From NCBI GenBank assembly GCA_965221585.1, contig OZ244898.1, forward strand, positions 1,736,001 through 1,800,000: a stretch of DNA of 64,000 nt, read 5' to 3'. Under the pieces are notes generated by a model. That model did no database searches. It saw only the letters and a list, made by a program, of their open reading frames with translations, and had not been told where the DNA came from. The stretch's first letter is position 1. Each line of letters starts with the position of its first letter. A program made the translations under genes and the position numbers. Shown piece after piece: positions 33,944 to 42,756 of the stretch. Origin of the DNA: VXYK01 sp965221585. GTDB taxonomy: Bacteria; Actinomycetota; Acidimicrobiia; Acidimicrobiales; Aldehydirespiratoraceae.

Positions 33944-34079
33944 GTTTCCCGCTCTTGTTCACTCCGCGCCACCCGCGCTCTTGTTCGCTGCGCTCACGGG
34001 CCGCGAGGCCGCGGGCGGGCCGCTCGGGCCACGGCCTCGTTCGACGTAACCCTGTGCCGGGTCAATTCGCTCGGCCTCT
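33944..34079. repeat. Second locus of the GC-rich intergenic repeat
   Basis: GTTTCCCGCTCTTGTTCACT and GCCGCTCGGGCCACGGCCTCG, ending in TTCGCTCGGCCTCT, match the unit at 29606-29695. An internal insertion contains a second GCTCTTGTTCGCTGCGCTCAC. It sits between the 3' end of comEC and the 5' end of the FolP-like gene, again between two minus-strand genes. The copies are dispersed about 4 kb apart, which points to a mobile or recombinational repeat family. Confidence 0.75.
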
Positions 34080-34097
34080 AAGACCGCCCGCAGCCGC

Positions 34098-35897
34098 TCA
34101 CCGCACGCCACGCTCCACGCTCAGTTCCAACCGGGGCCCAACCCGCTCGAAACGCAGCAACAGGTCGTCGAACTCGACCGTCTGGCCTTCCTGCACCGTT
34201 CTCCCGCCGGGGACGCGGTGCATCGGCGGAGCCGCCACCGCCAAAGCACCGAAGCGCTCGGTCAGCGCCAGCACCGCCTCTGCGTCGGCACGGTCACCGT
34301 CTAGCGCCACGACCAGATCAGGCCTGCCGCCGCCGCTGCGTCTCAGCGACTCGACCAGTCCCCGAGTCGGTGGATCGTCGAGCACCAACACCAACTCACC
34401 CTGCTCAGACACAAATACCCGCGACCCCCCGACCAGGGGGTGCTCGCCCGGCCCCAGACGCGGAGCCGCCAGCAACGCGCCCACCCCGACAAGCGACGCC
34501 AGCACGCCGGCCACGACTGCAGCGGACCGGATCCTCGACACCGCCAGCAAGGCTGCGGACCCCAGCAACAGGATCGACACCAACCCGAGCGTCGCCTGAG
34601 GACCCAGCGCGGCCCGAGAGGCCACACCCCCGATCCACCACAACATCAGCCTGCTCGGAAGATGCACCAACTCCGCCACGACACCACCGAAGAAACCCGC
34701 GAACATTCCACCGGTGCAGCCCCAGACCATCACCGCCCCCGACACCGGACCCGCCAACAGATTCGCCGGAAGCGACGCCAGCGGCAATGGCCCGAACAAC
34801 CCCAGCAACACCGGCGACACGGCCAGCTGTGCTGCTCCCGTGGTCGCCAGAGGCACCCGTAGCCAACGCGGACCCACGAGCCGCTCCGCCAACGGACCCG
34901 ACCACCAGACAATGCCCGCCGTGGCAGCCACCGACAGTTGGAACGCCACCAGACGCACCAGGAACGGATCGATCAACAACAGCGCCGCCACCGCCCAAGA
35001 CAGAGCCCGTTTCCCGTCTATGGGAGTCCCCATGACCGACGCGCCGATCCCGGTCCCGGCCATCGCCACCGCACGCAACACCGAGGGCTCGAACCTGGTG
35101 ATCACGGCGAACAGCAACAGCGTCGCGAAGAGCCACAACGCCCGGACAGCCGGACGGAAACGCCCGGCGAAGGGGGCGACCACCGCCAGCACGAACGCCA
35201 CATTCTGCCCGGACACGACCAGCAGGTGGCCCAGACCCGCAGCCCTGAAATCGTCTGCGACCACCGCGGTCTGGCCCCGGTCGTCGCCGATCACCATCCC
35301 CAGAAAGACCGCCCGGTCGCCGCGGCTCAACGACTCCGCGCCGCTCACCAGGGTTCTGCGGACCGTGTTGGCAAACCTGAAGACCGGCGATCCCGGCTCG
35401 CGGCCGTCGACCGAATCAACCGAGAGCCTGCCCACCACATGACGCCAACGATCAAAATCATCATCACCACCCAACGGCGCGACCCGTCCGCTCAACAACA
35501 GCCTCTCCCCCGCCAGGGCATCGTCGAGGCGCGCCGCGACCGCGCCGTGGGCGATAGCGCTGAGGCGCCGGTCGCCATGACGGACCGTGGCAATCACACC
35601 GACCGGACCCAACGGCCTCGGGTCGTCGAGCAGAGTCACCCAGCCCGAGAACCCACCCGCCTGCGGAGGATCGAGAGCAGCAAGCTCACCCGCCCCACGA
35701 GTACCCACCGCAACGAAGGCGACCAGCACGATCAACACGGTGCGGATCAGCACTGCGTGGACAGGCACTACGTGGACAAGCACAGCGTGCCTCAGCCAGG
35801 CCGCCAGCAGGACCAACCCGACAAGAACCGGCAGCGGGACCGCCCACATCAACCAGGCTCCCAGCGCCGCGGCCAGAGCCACCAGGTGCGCCGTCAC
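34098..35897 (-). CDS. comEC: ComEC/Rec2-type DNA uptake channel protein
   Basis: This 599-residue polytopic protein starts at GTG overlapping the comEA stop (GTGA). It has an N-terminal membrane region, an OB-like DUF4131 segment, then the competence domain with LGHLLVVSGQNVAFVLAVV and several further helices. The C-terminal 120 residues look like a reduced metallo-beta-lactamase fold, but the HxHxDH metal motif present in full-length ComEC is absent. It would import single-stranded DNA during transformation, without the usual nuclease-like domain activity. Confidence 0.88.
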   Translation of the reverse strand: MTAHLVALAAALGAWLMWAVPLPVLVGLVLLAAWLRHAVLVHVVPVHAVLIRTVLIVLVAFVAVGTRGAGELAALDPPQAGGFSGWVTLLDDPRPLGPVGVIATVRHGDRRLSAIAHGAVAARLDDALAGERLLLSGRVAPLGGDDDFDRWRHVVGRLSVDSVDGREPGSPVFRFANTVRRTLVSGAESLSRGDRAVFLGMVIGDDRGQTAVVADDFRAAGLGHLLVVSGQNVAFVLAVVAPFAGRFRPAVRALWLFATLLLFAVITRFEPSVLRAVAMAGTGIGASVMGTPIDGKRALSWAVAALLLIDPFLVRLVAFQLSVAATAGIVWWSGPLAERLVGPRWLRVPLATTGAAQLAVSPVLLGLFGPLPLASLPANLLAGPVSGAVMVWGCTGGMFAGFFGGVVAELVHLPSRLMLWWIGGVASRAALGPQATLGLVSILLLGSAALLAVSRIRSAAVVAGVLASLVGVGALLAAPRLGPGEHPLVGGSRVFVSEQGELVLVLDDPPTRGLVESLRRSGGGRPDLVVALDGDRADAEAVLALTERFGALAVAAPPMHRVPGGRTVQEGQTVEFDDLLLRFERVGPRLELSVERGVR

Positions 35898-36559
35898 ACA
35901 GACACCAACGAGGCCAACTGCTCCAGCTTCGCCTCACCGATCCCGGGGACTTCAAGCAGGCCCTCCACACGGCTGAACGCCCCGTGCTGCTCACGGTGGC
36001 GGATGATCGCAGCCGCGATGCTCGGCCCGATCCCCGGCAGCGTCTCCAGGGCCGCGGAATCAGCGGTATTGAGGTTCACCCGAGAAGTGGAGGAACCGCC
36101 AGGGCTGCCGCCTGGGTCGCTGGGACCCACCACCGACGGCTCCGGCTCCCCGACCGCAGGCACCCAGACCCGCTGGCCATCAGCGAGCGGAGCTGCCAGG
36201 TTGAGCCGCGAACGGTCCGCGTCGGCCGTCAACCCGTTCGCGGCGTCGATCGCATCGTGAACCCGCGACCCCTCGGCGAGATCGTGCACGCCCGGGAACA
36301 CGACCGCCCCCTCGACATGCACAACGATCCGCGCGCTCACGGCAGCAACAGACTCGACCGCTGCCGGAGCGCCCCGCACGGTCTCAACTCGCGGCAGCAC
36401 CTCCTCCACTGGGGCCACCTCGGGCGACGCCAACGCCCACCAGCCCCCGACACCCGCGGCAACGATCGCGGCGACGCCCGCGACAAGTCCCCAGACCGTC
36501 ACCCCGAGACGGTCCGCAACCGAATCGGCCCACCGTTGAATCGCCCCGGCCCTGCCCAC
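35894..36559 (-). CDS. comEA: ComEA-family DNA-binding competence protein
   Basis: This 221-residue protein starts at GTG. It has one N-terminal transmembrane helix (VWGLVAGVAAIVAAGVGGWWAL), a SLBB-like domain in the middle (VVHVEGAVVFPGVHDLAEGS), and a C-terminal helix-hairpin-helix pair (VNLNTADSAALETLPGIG, then VEGLLEVPGIGEAKLEQL). It captures double-stranded DNA at the outer face of the membrane and passes it to ComEC, encoded immediately downstream with a four-base overlap. Confidence 0.92.
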   Translation of the reverse strand: MGRAGAIQRWADSVADRLGVTVWGLVAGVAAIVAAGVGGWWALASPEVAPVEEVLPRVETVRGAPAAVESVAAVSARIVVHVEGAVVFPGVHDLAEGSRVHDAIDAANGLTADADRSRLNLAAPLADGQRVWVPAVGEPEPSVVGPSDPGGSPGGSSTSRVNLNTADSAALETLPGIGPSIAAAIIRHREQHGAFSRVEGLLEVPGIGEAKLEQLASLVSV

Positions 36560-36741
36560 CGTCCGCCTAGCTCTTTGAGGTCATCTGCGGGGGAAGCGCC
36601 ACGCCGAGGCGTCTCCCCACCCTACCCACCCCCCAGCGACAATGACAGCGCGCGCAACTCATCGATCGGACCCGCTCCCAGCAGCGCCCAACCGCTTTAG
36701 GTCATGTAGTGTTGACCCGGGACAACCGAACAGAGGACTTC

Positions 36742-37818
36742 ATGGCCACAGTCACATTCGATCAAGCCACCAGGGTGTACAACGAAGGAGACCAGCCCGC
36801 AGTCGACCGCCTCGAACTCGAGATAGAGGACGGAGAGTTTCTCGTGCTCGTCGGCCCGTCGGGATGCGGAAAGTCCACGACCTTGCGGATGCTCGCCGGG
36901 CTCGAACCGGTCGACTACGGAGAGATCTACATCGGCGACCGCGATGTCACAAGCGTGCCGCCCAAGGACCGCGACATCGCCATGGTCTTCCAGAACTACG
37001 CCCTGTACCCGCACATGACCACCGCCGAGAACATCGGCTTCCACCTCAAGATCGCCAAAGTCGACAAGAACGAACGCGCCAAACGGGTCGCCGAAGCCGC
37101 AGAGATGCTCGACCTCACCGAATACCTCAACCGCAAACCCGCCAAGCTCTCGGGCGGCCAACGCCAGCGGGTCGCGATGGGTCGAGCGATCGTGCGCCAG
37201 CCCCAGGCGTTCCTGATGGACGAACCGCTCTCCAACCTCGACGCCAAACTACGGGTCCAGACCCGCACCCAGATCGCCGCGTTGCAGAGGCGGCTCTCGG
37301 TCACCACCGTGTACGTCACCCACGATCAGGTCGAGGCCATGACCATGGCGGACCGTGTGGCCGTGCTCAAGGACGGCATCCTGATGCAGTGCGCGACCCC
37401 GCGCGAGCTGTTCACCCGGCCTGCCAACCTCTTCGTCGCCGGCTTCATCGGCTCGCCGGCGATGAACCTGCTCGAGGGCACAGTCAGCGACAACGTGGCG
37501 CGCTCCGAGTCATTGGAAGTCCCCCTCACTCCCGAGCAGTCCGGCGAGATCACCTCGTCGACAATCACGATCGGCGTGCGGCCCGAGAACTGGACCACCG
37601 CAAGCGAAGGCGGACTCAACGCGACCGTCAACCTCGTAGAGGAACTCGGATCGGAGTCGTACCTCTACTGCACTACCGAGGGCGACCAACGAGAGGTCGT
37701 GGTGCGCACCGAAGGGTTGAGCTCCTCGCAACGGGGCGAACAGGTGAGCCTCGTCCCCCAACCCGGCACGGTCCACCTCTTCGACACCGAGACCGGCACC
37801 CGCCTCCCCGACGCCTGA
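36742..37818 (+). CDS. Sugar ABC transporter ATPase (MalK/UgpC family)
   Basis: This 358-residue protein has Walker A GPSGCGKST at 38-46, Q-loop FQNYALYP, signature LSGGQ at 136-140, Walker B FLMDEP at 157-162 and a C-terminal TOBE regulatory domain. It energises uptake of a sugar; the permeases and binding protein are encoded convergently next to it. AGGA upstream of ATG 36742 supports the start. MalK-type ATPases often serve several sugar transporters, and this one lies outside the permease operon but adjacent to it. Confidence 0.92.
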   Translation: MATVTFDQATRVYNEGDQPAVDRLELEIEDGEFLVLVGPSGCGKSTTLRMLAGLEPVDYGEIYIGDRDVTSVPPKDRDIAMVFQNYALYPHMTTAENIGFHLKIAKVDKNERAKRVAEAAEMLDLTEYLNRKPAKLSGGQRQRVAMGRAIVRQPQAFLMDEPLSNLDAKLRVQTRTQIAALQRRLSVTTVYVTHDQVEAMTMADRVAVLKDGILMQCATPRELFTRPANLFVAGFIGSPAMNLLEGTVSDNVARSESLEVPLTPEQSGEITSSTITIGVRPENWTTASEGGLNATVNLVEELGSESYLYCTTEGDQREVVVRTEGLSSSQRGEQVSLVPQPGTVHLFDTETGTRLPDA

Positions 37819-37847
37819 CCCCTCACCCGTCCGGTTCAACCAACTGG

Positions 37848-38816
37848 CTAGCCCTTGCTGGCTCCGAGGGTGAGGCCGGAGATGAACTGCTTCTGCAGTA
37901 CCAGATAGACGATCAGCGTCGGCAGCGCGATCAGAGTCGACGCCGCGGCCACCAGGTTGAAGTCGCTGCCGTACTGGCCGTTCAGCACCGCGATCGACGA
38001 CGTGATCGGACGTTCGTCACCCTGATTCAACAACACCGACCCCCAGAAGAAGTCGTTGTAGAGCCAGGTGAACTCCAAAGTCCCGAGCGCGGCCAACGCG
38101 GGACGGGTCAGCGGCAGGATCACCTGGAAGAAACCCCGCCAGACGCCGGCACCGTCCACCGCCGCGGCCTCGCTGATCTCCTTGGGGATCGTCTTCATGA
38201 AATTGGAGAGCACAAAGGTGCAGAAACCGATCTGGAACGCCACATGAATCAGGATCACCGCGATCTTCGTCCCCAGGAGATTGCCCGTATCGGTGTCGGA
38301 CAGGAAATCCGGCCAGGGCATGTACTTGAAGAACTGGAACAGCGGCTGGAACAACACCTGCTGCGGCATCAGGTTGCCGGCCGTGAACAGCACCAGGAAG
38401 ACGATGTTGAACTTCCAGCTGTAGCGGGTGCACACATAGGCGACAATCGCGGCCAGCAGCAGCGTCAAGAACAATGCCGGGATGACTATGAAGGCAGTGT
38501 TGCCGAACGTCTTCGACATCTCACCCACGTCCCAAGCAGCACGGTAGTTGTCGAGTGTGAGCATCTCGGGCGCCGCGAAGGGCCCGTTGGGCTGGGTGTC
38601 GGTCGCGTAGTCGCGGAACGAGTTGTAGATCGCGGTGCCGATCGGCACGAGCCAACCGATCGCCATCACAACCAGGAAGCCGTGAAGCAGCATCCGCATC
38701 GGCTTGACCCTCGAACCCCGCCTCTGAGCACGACGGAGGCGGACCTCGTCGAGCAGCTCGGGGTCGAGACTCACCGCTTCTGAGCGCGGACGGTCGTCAA
38801 GGGTCACCGCGCTCAT
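37848..38816 (-). CDS. Carbohydrate ABC transporter permease (MalG type)
   Basis: This 322-residue protein has six membrane helices. The EAA loop reads SEAAAVDGAGVWRGFFQVILPLTRPAL, which contacts the ATPase. The C-terminus ends GLTLGASKG, typical of MalG-like subunits. ATG 38816 overlaps the stop of the second permease gene (ATGA). Together with its partner it forms the membrane channel of the alpha-galactoside importer. It converges with the ATPase gene, 29 bp away. Confidence 0.92.
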   Translation of the reverse strand: MSAVTLDDRPRSEAVSLDPELLDEVRLRRAQRRGSRVKPMRMLLHGFLVVMAIGWLVPIGTAIYNSFRDYATDTQPNGPFAAPEMLTLDNYRAAWDVGEMSKTFGNTAFIVIPALFLTLLLAAIVAYVCTRYSWKFNIVFLVLFTAGNLMPQQVLFQPLFQFFKYMPWPDFLSDTDTGNLLGTKIAVILIHVAFQIGFCTFVLSNFMKTIPKEISEAAAVDGAGVWRGFFQVILPLTRPALAALGTLEFTWLYNDFFWGSVLLNQGDERPITSSIAVLNGQYGSDFNLVAAASTLIALPTLIVYLVLQKQFISGLTLGASKG

Positions 38817-39799
38817 ATGTCCGACTCTCGATAATGGTTCGTCACGTACCAGATGATGAATCCCAGACACAGCAGCAGCAGCACGACGCCGTAGGCGGAT
38901 CCGAACCCGACACGGCCGCCGCCCTCACCCAGCAGGCTCTTGGTCACCAGCGTCCCCATGACGTCGGTGCCGCGGGGCTCGTTGAGAGCAGCAATGATGT
39001 CGTAGGCCCGGAGCGCCTCAATCACGGTGATCACCACGACGATCACGTTGATCGGCCGCAGCGACGGGAACACCACCCGCCTGAAGGACTGCCACTCATT
39101 GCAGCCGTCGATCTGCGCCGCCTCACGCAGCGACGGATCAACCGCTTTCAACCCGGCCAAATACATGACCATGATGTAACCGATGTGCCGCCAGGCCATC
39201 GCCACGAGCAGCGCCGCGAAATTCTTGGACAGCCCCAGCGCCGGATCCAAAAACGGGATGTCGAAGGAGAACAGCTTGGTGCCGTCGCCCACGAAGTCGA
39301 CCGGACCTCCCGGCCAGATCTCGTTGAGCAGACCACGGTCCCTCGAGAACATCGTCGACTTCCAGATGAACCCGACAACAGCGAGCGACAGCACCACCGG
39401 GAAGTAGTAGATGCTCTGATAGATGGCGCTGCCGCGGATGTTCTTGTCGAGCAGGTAGGCGAACAGCATCCCGATCGCCGAGCAGATCGTCAGCCAGATG
39501 ATCAGCAGGAAGTTGTTGAACAGCGCCGCGAACAGGTCGCCCTCGAAGATCGTGAAGATGATCCAGTAGTTCCTGAACCCGGTCGCGCTGATGTCGCTCA
39601 ACGGGGCGAGGTTGTCCCATTCAGAGAACGACAGGGCGACGGTCAGGCCCGCCGGAACCCAGACCAGCGCAATGTGGAGGAACGCCGGGATTCCCACCAT
39701 CAACCAGAGCCACATCCGGTCTCTGCCGGTGAGCGTGGACGAGCGACGACGGCGCTCCTTCTGGCTTGGCCTGAAGGGAGACGCCGCCGTCGCTTTCAT
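38813..39799 (-). CDS. Carbohydrate ABC transporter permease (MalF type)
   Basis: This 328-residue protein has six membrane helices. The EAA motif is REAAQIDGCNEWQSFRRVVFPSLRP. The start ATG 39799 is supported by GGGTTCCCTCC context and by removal of a Ser/Arg-rich non-family extension. It follows the binding-protein gene and overlaps the MalG-type gene by four bases, making one operon. Confidence 0.9.
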   Translation of the reverse strand: MKATAASPFRPSQKERRRRSSTLTGRDRMWLWLMVGIPAFLHIALVWVPAGLTVALSFSEWDNLAPLSDISATGFRNYWIIFTIFEGDLFAALFNNFLLIIWLTICSAIGMLFAYLLDKNIRGSAIYQSIYYFPVVLSLAVVGFIWKSTMFSRDRGLLNEIWPGGPVDFVGDGTKLFSFDIPFLDPALGLSKNFAALLVAMAWRHIGYIMVMYLAGLKAVDPSLREAAQIDGCNEWQSFRRVVFPSLRPINVIVVVITVIEALRAYDIIAALNEPRGTDVMGTLVTKSLLGEGGGRVGFGSAYGVVLLLLCLGFIIWYVTNHYRESDI

Positions 39800-39827
39800 G
39801 GAGGGAACCCTAATCGCTTGTCCTGGA

Positions 39828-41168
39828 CTACTCGAAGGTGTAGGTCTGCTTCTTGGCTTCGATGTCGGCCAGGATCGAATCGATGCTGCCCGGCGAACCC
39901 AGGAAGTCGGCAATACCCACGCCGGCCACGTTGGCTGCGAAGTCCGGGTCGGTGTCGCGGTCGAGGAACTGCGCGATGTACTTCGCCGAGCTCACAGCCT
40001 CAGCCGAGCGCTGCTGCAGGGCGTTGTACCCGCTGGTGTCGGCGTTGCTGTTGGCGGCAACGACCGACGGATCGACCGCGATGTAGGCATCGATGGCCGG
40101 AGCCGAGCCCATACCGCTGAGAAGTGCCTTGGCACCGGTCTCGTTCTCGGGGCTCGCAGCCATCATGAAGCCGTCGATCGGAGCCTCGATCGCATCCTGG
40201 CCGTGCTCCGGATTGACCTCCGGGAACAGGAAGAAGTCGATGTCGTCGAGGACTTCCGGCTCGGTGTACTGCGAGGTCAGGAAGGTACCGATCAGGTACA
40301 TTCCCGTCTCCTTGTCGCGCAGGGCACCCGCGCCGTCCTCCCAGGTACGGCCGTTCGCATCGGGCTGGTAGTAGGGCAGGAGCTCCGACCAGGTCGAGAA
40401 GATGTTCTTGACCTCGGCGCTCTCCCAGCTCTCGTTGCCGCCCATCAGGCTGACGTGGTAGTCGTAGCCGTTGACGCGCAGGTTGAGCATGTCGAACATG
40501 CCCATCTGGGGCCAGCGTCCGTCGTTGGCAGCGCTCAGCGGGGTGATCCCGTCGGCTTGCATGGTGTCGCAGAGTGCCTTGAACTCGTCCCAGGTCGTGG
40601 GAATCGAGTAGCCGTTGTCGGCGAACAGGCTCTTGCGGTAGTGGACTGCCCACGGGTAGAAGTAGAACGGCACGAAGTACTGCTTGCCGTCGAGGCCCGA
40701 AGAGGCACTCCTGAAGCCGTCGGACATGCCGTTGAGGCCGCTCCAAACGTCGGAGATGTCGCCGAGCACGCCCTTGCTGGCGAAGGCGCGCATGCGGTAG
40801 CCGGCGAACCAGGACACAACGTCGTCCGGCTGCTGGATGTAGGTGTTGAAGTTCTCCTGATAGGTGTTGTGGTCGATGGTGTTGATCATCGTCTCCACAC
40901 CGGTTGCGGCGACCGCCGCGGCCAGAGCCTCCCGGTTCTTCTCACCCGAGTAGTTGGAGCCGAGCGTGGTGCTACCGGGGCCGGTGTCGGCCGCTGCAGT
41001 GGTCGCCGGCGCGGCGGTGGTCGTCGCCGCCGGAGCCGCGTCGTCGTCATCACCGCACGATGCGAGCAGTGCCGCGCCGCCAAGGGCTGCGGTACCTCCG
41101 ATCATGAAGTCTCGACGGTTCAGTCCAGCGCCGCGGCGCTTTGGTGAACTCTCAGTTGGTTTGGTCAT
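39828..41168 (-). CDS. Extracellular sugar-binding lipoprotein of the ABC importer
   Basis: This 446-residue protein has a Tat-type signal (LNRRDFMIGG) joined to a lipobox ending LLASC (Cys38) and an acidic DDDD spacer. The remaining sequence is a family 1 extracellular solute-binding protein with long aromatic stretches (YFVPFYFYPWAVHYRKSLF) that would stack on sugar rings. A strong AGGAGGGG ribosome site precedes the ATG. Its position between the GH4 gene and the permeases indicates alpha-galactoside binding. Confidence 0.9.
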   Translation of the reverse strand: MTKPTESSPKRRGAGLNRRDFMIGGTAALGGAALLASCGDDDDAAPAATTTAAPATTAAADTGPGSTTLGSNYSGEKNREALAAAVAATGVETMINTIDHNTYQENFNTYIQQPDDVVSWFAGYRMRAFASKGVLGDISDVWSGLNGMSDGFRSASSGLDGKQYFVPFYFYPWAVHYRKSLFADNGYSIPTTWDEFKALCDTMQADGITPLSAANDGRWPQMGMFDMLNLRVNGYDYHVSLMGGNESWESAEVKNIFSTWSELLPYYQPDANGRTWEDGAGALRDKETGMYLIGTFLTSQYTEPEVLDDIDFFLFPEVNPEHGQDAIEAPIDGFMMAASPENETGAKALLSGMGSAPAIDAYIAVDPSVVAANSNADTSGYNALQQRSAEAVSSAKYIAQFLDRDTDPDFAANVAGVGIADFLGSPGSIDSILADIEAKKQTYTFE

Positions 41169-41234
41169 TTCCCCTCCTAGGGTCTCTGGTGTTTCCAGGT
41201 TTGTTGTTGGGTTCTTTGGAGAATCCGAGCATGG

Positions 41235-42608
41235 TCAGGTCGGCCCTCCGTGCGTGCGCAGGGACTCGGGGATGAAATCGCCGTGTCCTTCGATCAATGC
41301 GTCCACCAGCGACCAGATCTGTTCGAGGTCCAGTTCGGCGGCGGTGTGCGGGTCGAGCATCGCCGCGTGGTAGACGTGGTCGCGGCGGCCCGTCTTCAGG
41401 GCCTCTACGGTCAGTTGCTGCGGCGCGATGTTGGTGCCGATCAGTGCCGCCAGATGCGGGGGCAGTTTCCCGACCACCGTGGGGGTGACTGCCTTTCCGT
41501 CGACCGTTGCGGGCACCTCGACGATGCAGCCGGTGGGCAGGTTGTCGATCAACCCGTGGTTGGGAACGTTGACGTACACCTCGCGTTCCGTGCCGGTCTC
41601 GAGGCTGTGGATTATCTGCGGAGCGAACTCGTTGCTCCTCGGAAGTTCCATGAGTTCCACCCCGGTCTCGAGCCGGGTCCGCAGTTCGTCCCATTCAGCG
41701 ATCTGGTTCTCGCAGCGGCGTACGTACTCGCGTACCGGGACCTCGAAGCGTTCGATCAGGTCCGGGCGGCCCCGCTTGAGGAAGTACGGCGTGTACTCGG
41801 CGAAGTGCTCGCTCGATTCGGTGACGAAATAGCCCAACCGTCGCAGCATCTCGTAGCGCACGGCATCCGGGAGCCCCGATTCGCCCCGCTCGGGCGCCTC
41901 GGCCGGATCGGTATGGAGCTTCTTGAGATCGGGGTAGAGGTCGCGGCCCTGATGCTCCAGACGCAAGAAGAACGACATGTGGTTGATTCCGGCCACGGTG
42001 TAGTCGAGTTCCTCGACCGGCAGCCCAAGGTCACCCGCCAGTTGCTCCGCGGTGATGGGGACGCTGTGGCAGAGGCCGTACGCCTCGACCTCGCAGAGTT
42101 CAGCCAGTCCCCACATGTTGATCGCCATCGGGTTCGCGTAGTTGAGCAGTACTGCATCCGCGCACTGCTCGCCCATGGCTCGACCGACTTCGACGAGCGG
42201 CGGAACGGTGCGCAGACCTCGCATGATGCCGCCGATTCCGATGGTGTCGGCGATGGTCTGCTCAAGTCCGTACCGTTCGGGCAGTTCGAAGTCGAGCACA
42301 GTGGCGGGCTCGAAACCACCGATCTGAAACATCGTGATCACATAGTCCGCACCGTCGAGGACTCTTCGCAGGTCGGTGTCGGCGAAAACCTGTGCCCGGG
42401 CGCCGTGGCCGGCGACCAGCCTCTGTGCTACGACCTCGGATGTTCCGAGGCGCTGCGCGTCGATGTCGTGGAGCCGAAATTCGAGACAGTCGCGAATATC
42501 CTCGTAACCGAGCAGGTCATTGAGGAGGTTCCGGGCGAATACCGTGCTGCCCGCTCCGATGAATGCGACTCTGGCCAACTTCTCTCCCGTGGTTGGATGG
42601 CTCACCAT
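41235..42608 (-). CDS. melA: Family 4 glycoside hydrolase, probable alpha-galactosidase
   Basis: This 457-residue NAD/Mn-dependent GH4 enzyme has the Rossmann motif FIGAGSTVF, NYANPM at 156-161, and CHSVP at 180-184. The CHS form of the metal motif is typical of alpha-galactosidases and alpha-glucosidases rather than 6-phospho-beta-glucosidases. The AGINHMSFF strand supplies a second ligand. It should hydrolyse melibiose- or raffinose-type sugars, releasing galactose for GalK. Its promoter faces lacI across a palindromic operator. Confidence 0.88.
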   Translation of the reverse strand: MVSHPTTGEKLARVAFIGAGSTVFARNLLNDLLGYEDIRDCLEFRLHDIDAQRLGTSEVVAQRLVAGHGARAQVFADTDLRRVLDGADYVITMFQIGGFEPATVLDFELPERYGLEQTIADTIGIGGIMRGLRTVPPLVEVGRAMGEQCADAVLLNYANPMAINMWGLAELCEVEAYGLCHSVPITAEQLAGDLGLPVEELDYTVAGINHMSFFLRLEHQGRDLYPDLKKLHTDPAEAPERGESGLPDAVRYEMLRRLGYFVTESSEHFAEYTPYFLKRGRPDLIERFEVPVREYVRRCENQIAEWDELRTRLETGVELMELPRSNEFAPQIIHSLETGTEREVYVNVPNHGLIDNLPTGCIVEVPATVDGKAVTPTVVGKLPPHLAALIGTNIAPQQLTVEALKTGRRDHVYHAAMLDPHTAAELDLEQIWSLVDALIEGHGDFIPESLRTHGGPT

Positions 42609-42622
42609 AGAACAGATCTTGA

Positions 42623-42656
42623 CTTACGTCAACGTTGACGCCATCGTTGACGTAAG
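42623..42656. promoter_or_regulatory. Double-palindromic LacI-family operator between melA and lacI
   Basis: Arms CTTACGTCAACG (42623-42634) and CGTTGACGTAAG (42645-42656) are perfect inverted repeats. A second perfect palindrome, CGTCAACGTTGACG, lies at 42627-42640. The array begins 15 bases upstream of the melA start codon, so bound repressor would block its transcription. The ACGTCAACGT core resembles LacI-family operators with a central CG. Confidence 0.8.
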
Positions 42657-42756
42657 GTTCACGCCGAAGCTGATCTGCCTCTTGGCGCTTGGTCCGCACC
42701 CGGGCGAAGTTCGCAAGCTAGAAAGGCAGCATCGTTGTTTAACGAAAGCAAGCGAC

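Noticed and set aside
32858..34081. Plus-strand open frame of about 407 codons
   Set aside because: It is antisense to holA and the FolP-like gene, whose family motifs are clear; its translation is Arg/Pro/His-rich with no domain.
36642..38783. Plus-strand open frame of about 713 codons
   Set aside because: It runs out of frame through the ABC ATPase and antisense through the MalG permease; composition is Arg/Gln-rich and without motifs.
42520..42756. N-terminal extension of the LacI regulator
   Set aside because: The extra codons are antisense to the start of melA and cross the operator; the helix-turn-helix begins right after ATG 42757.
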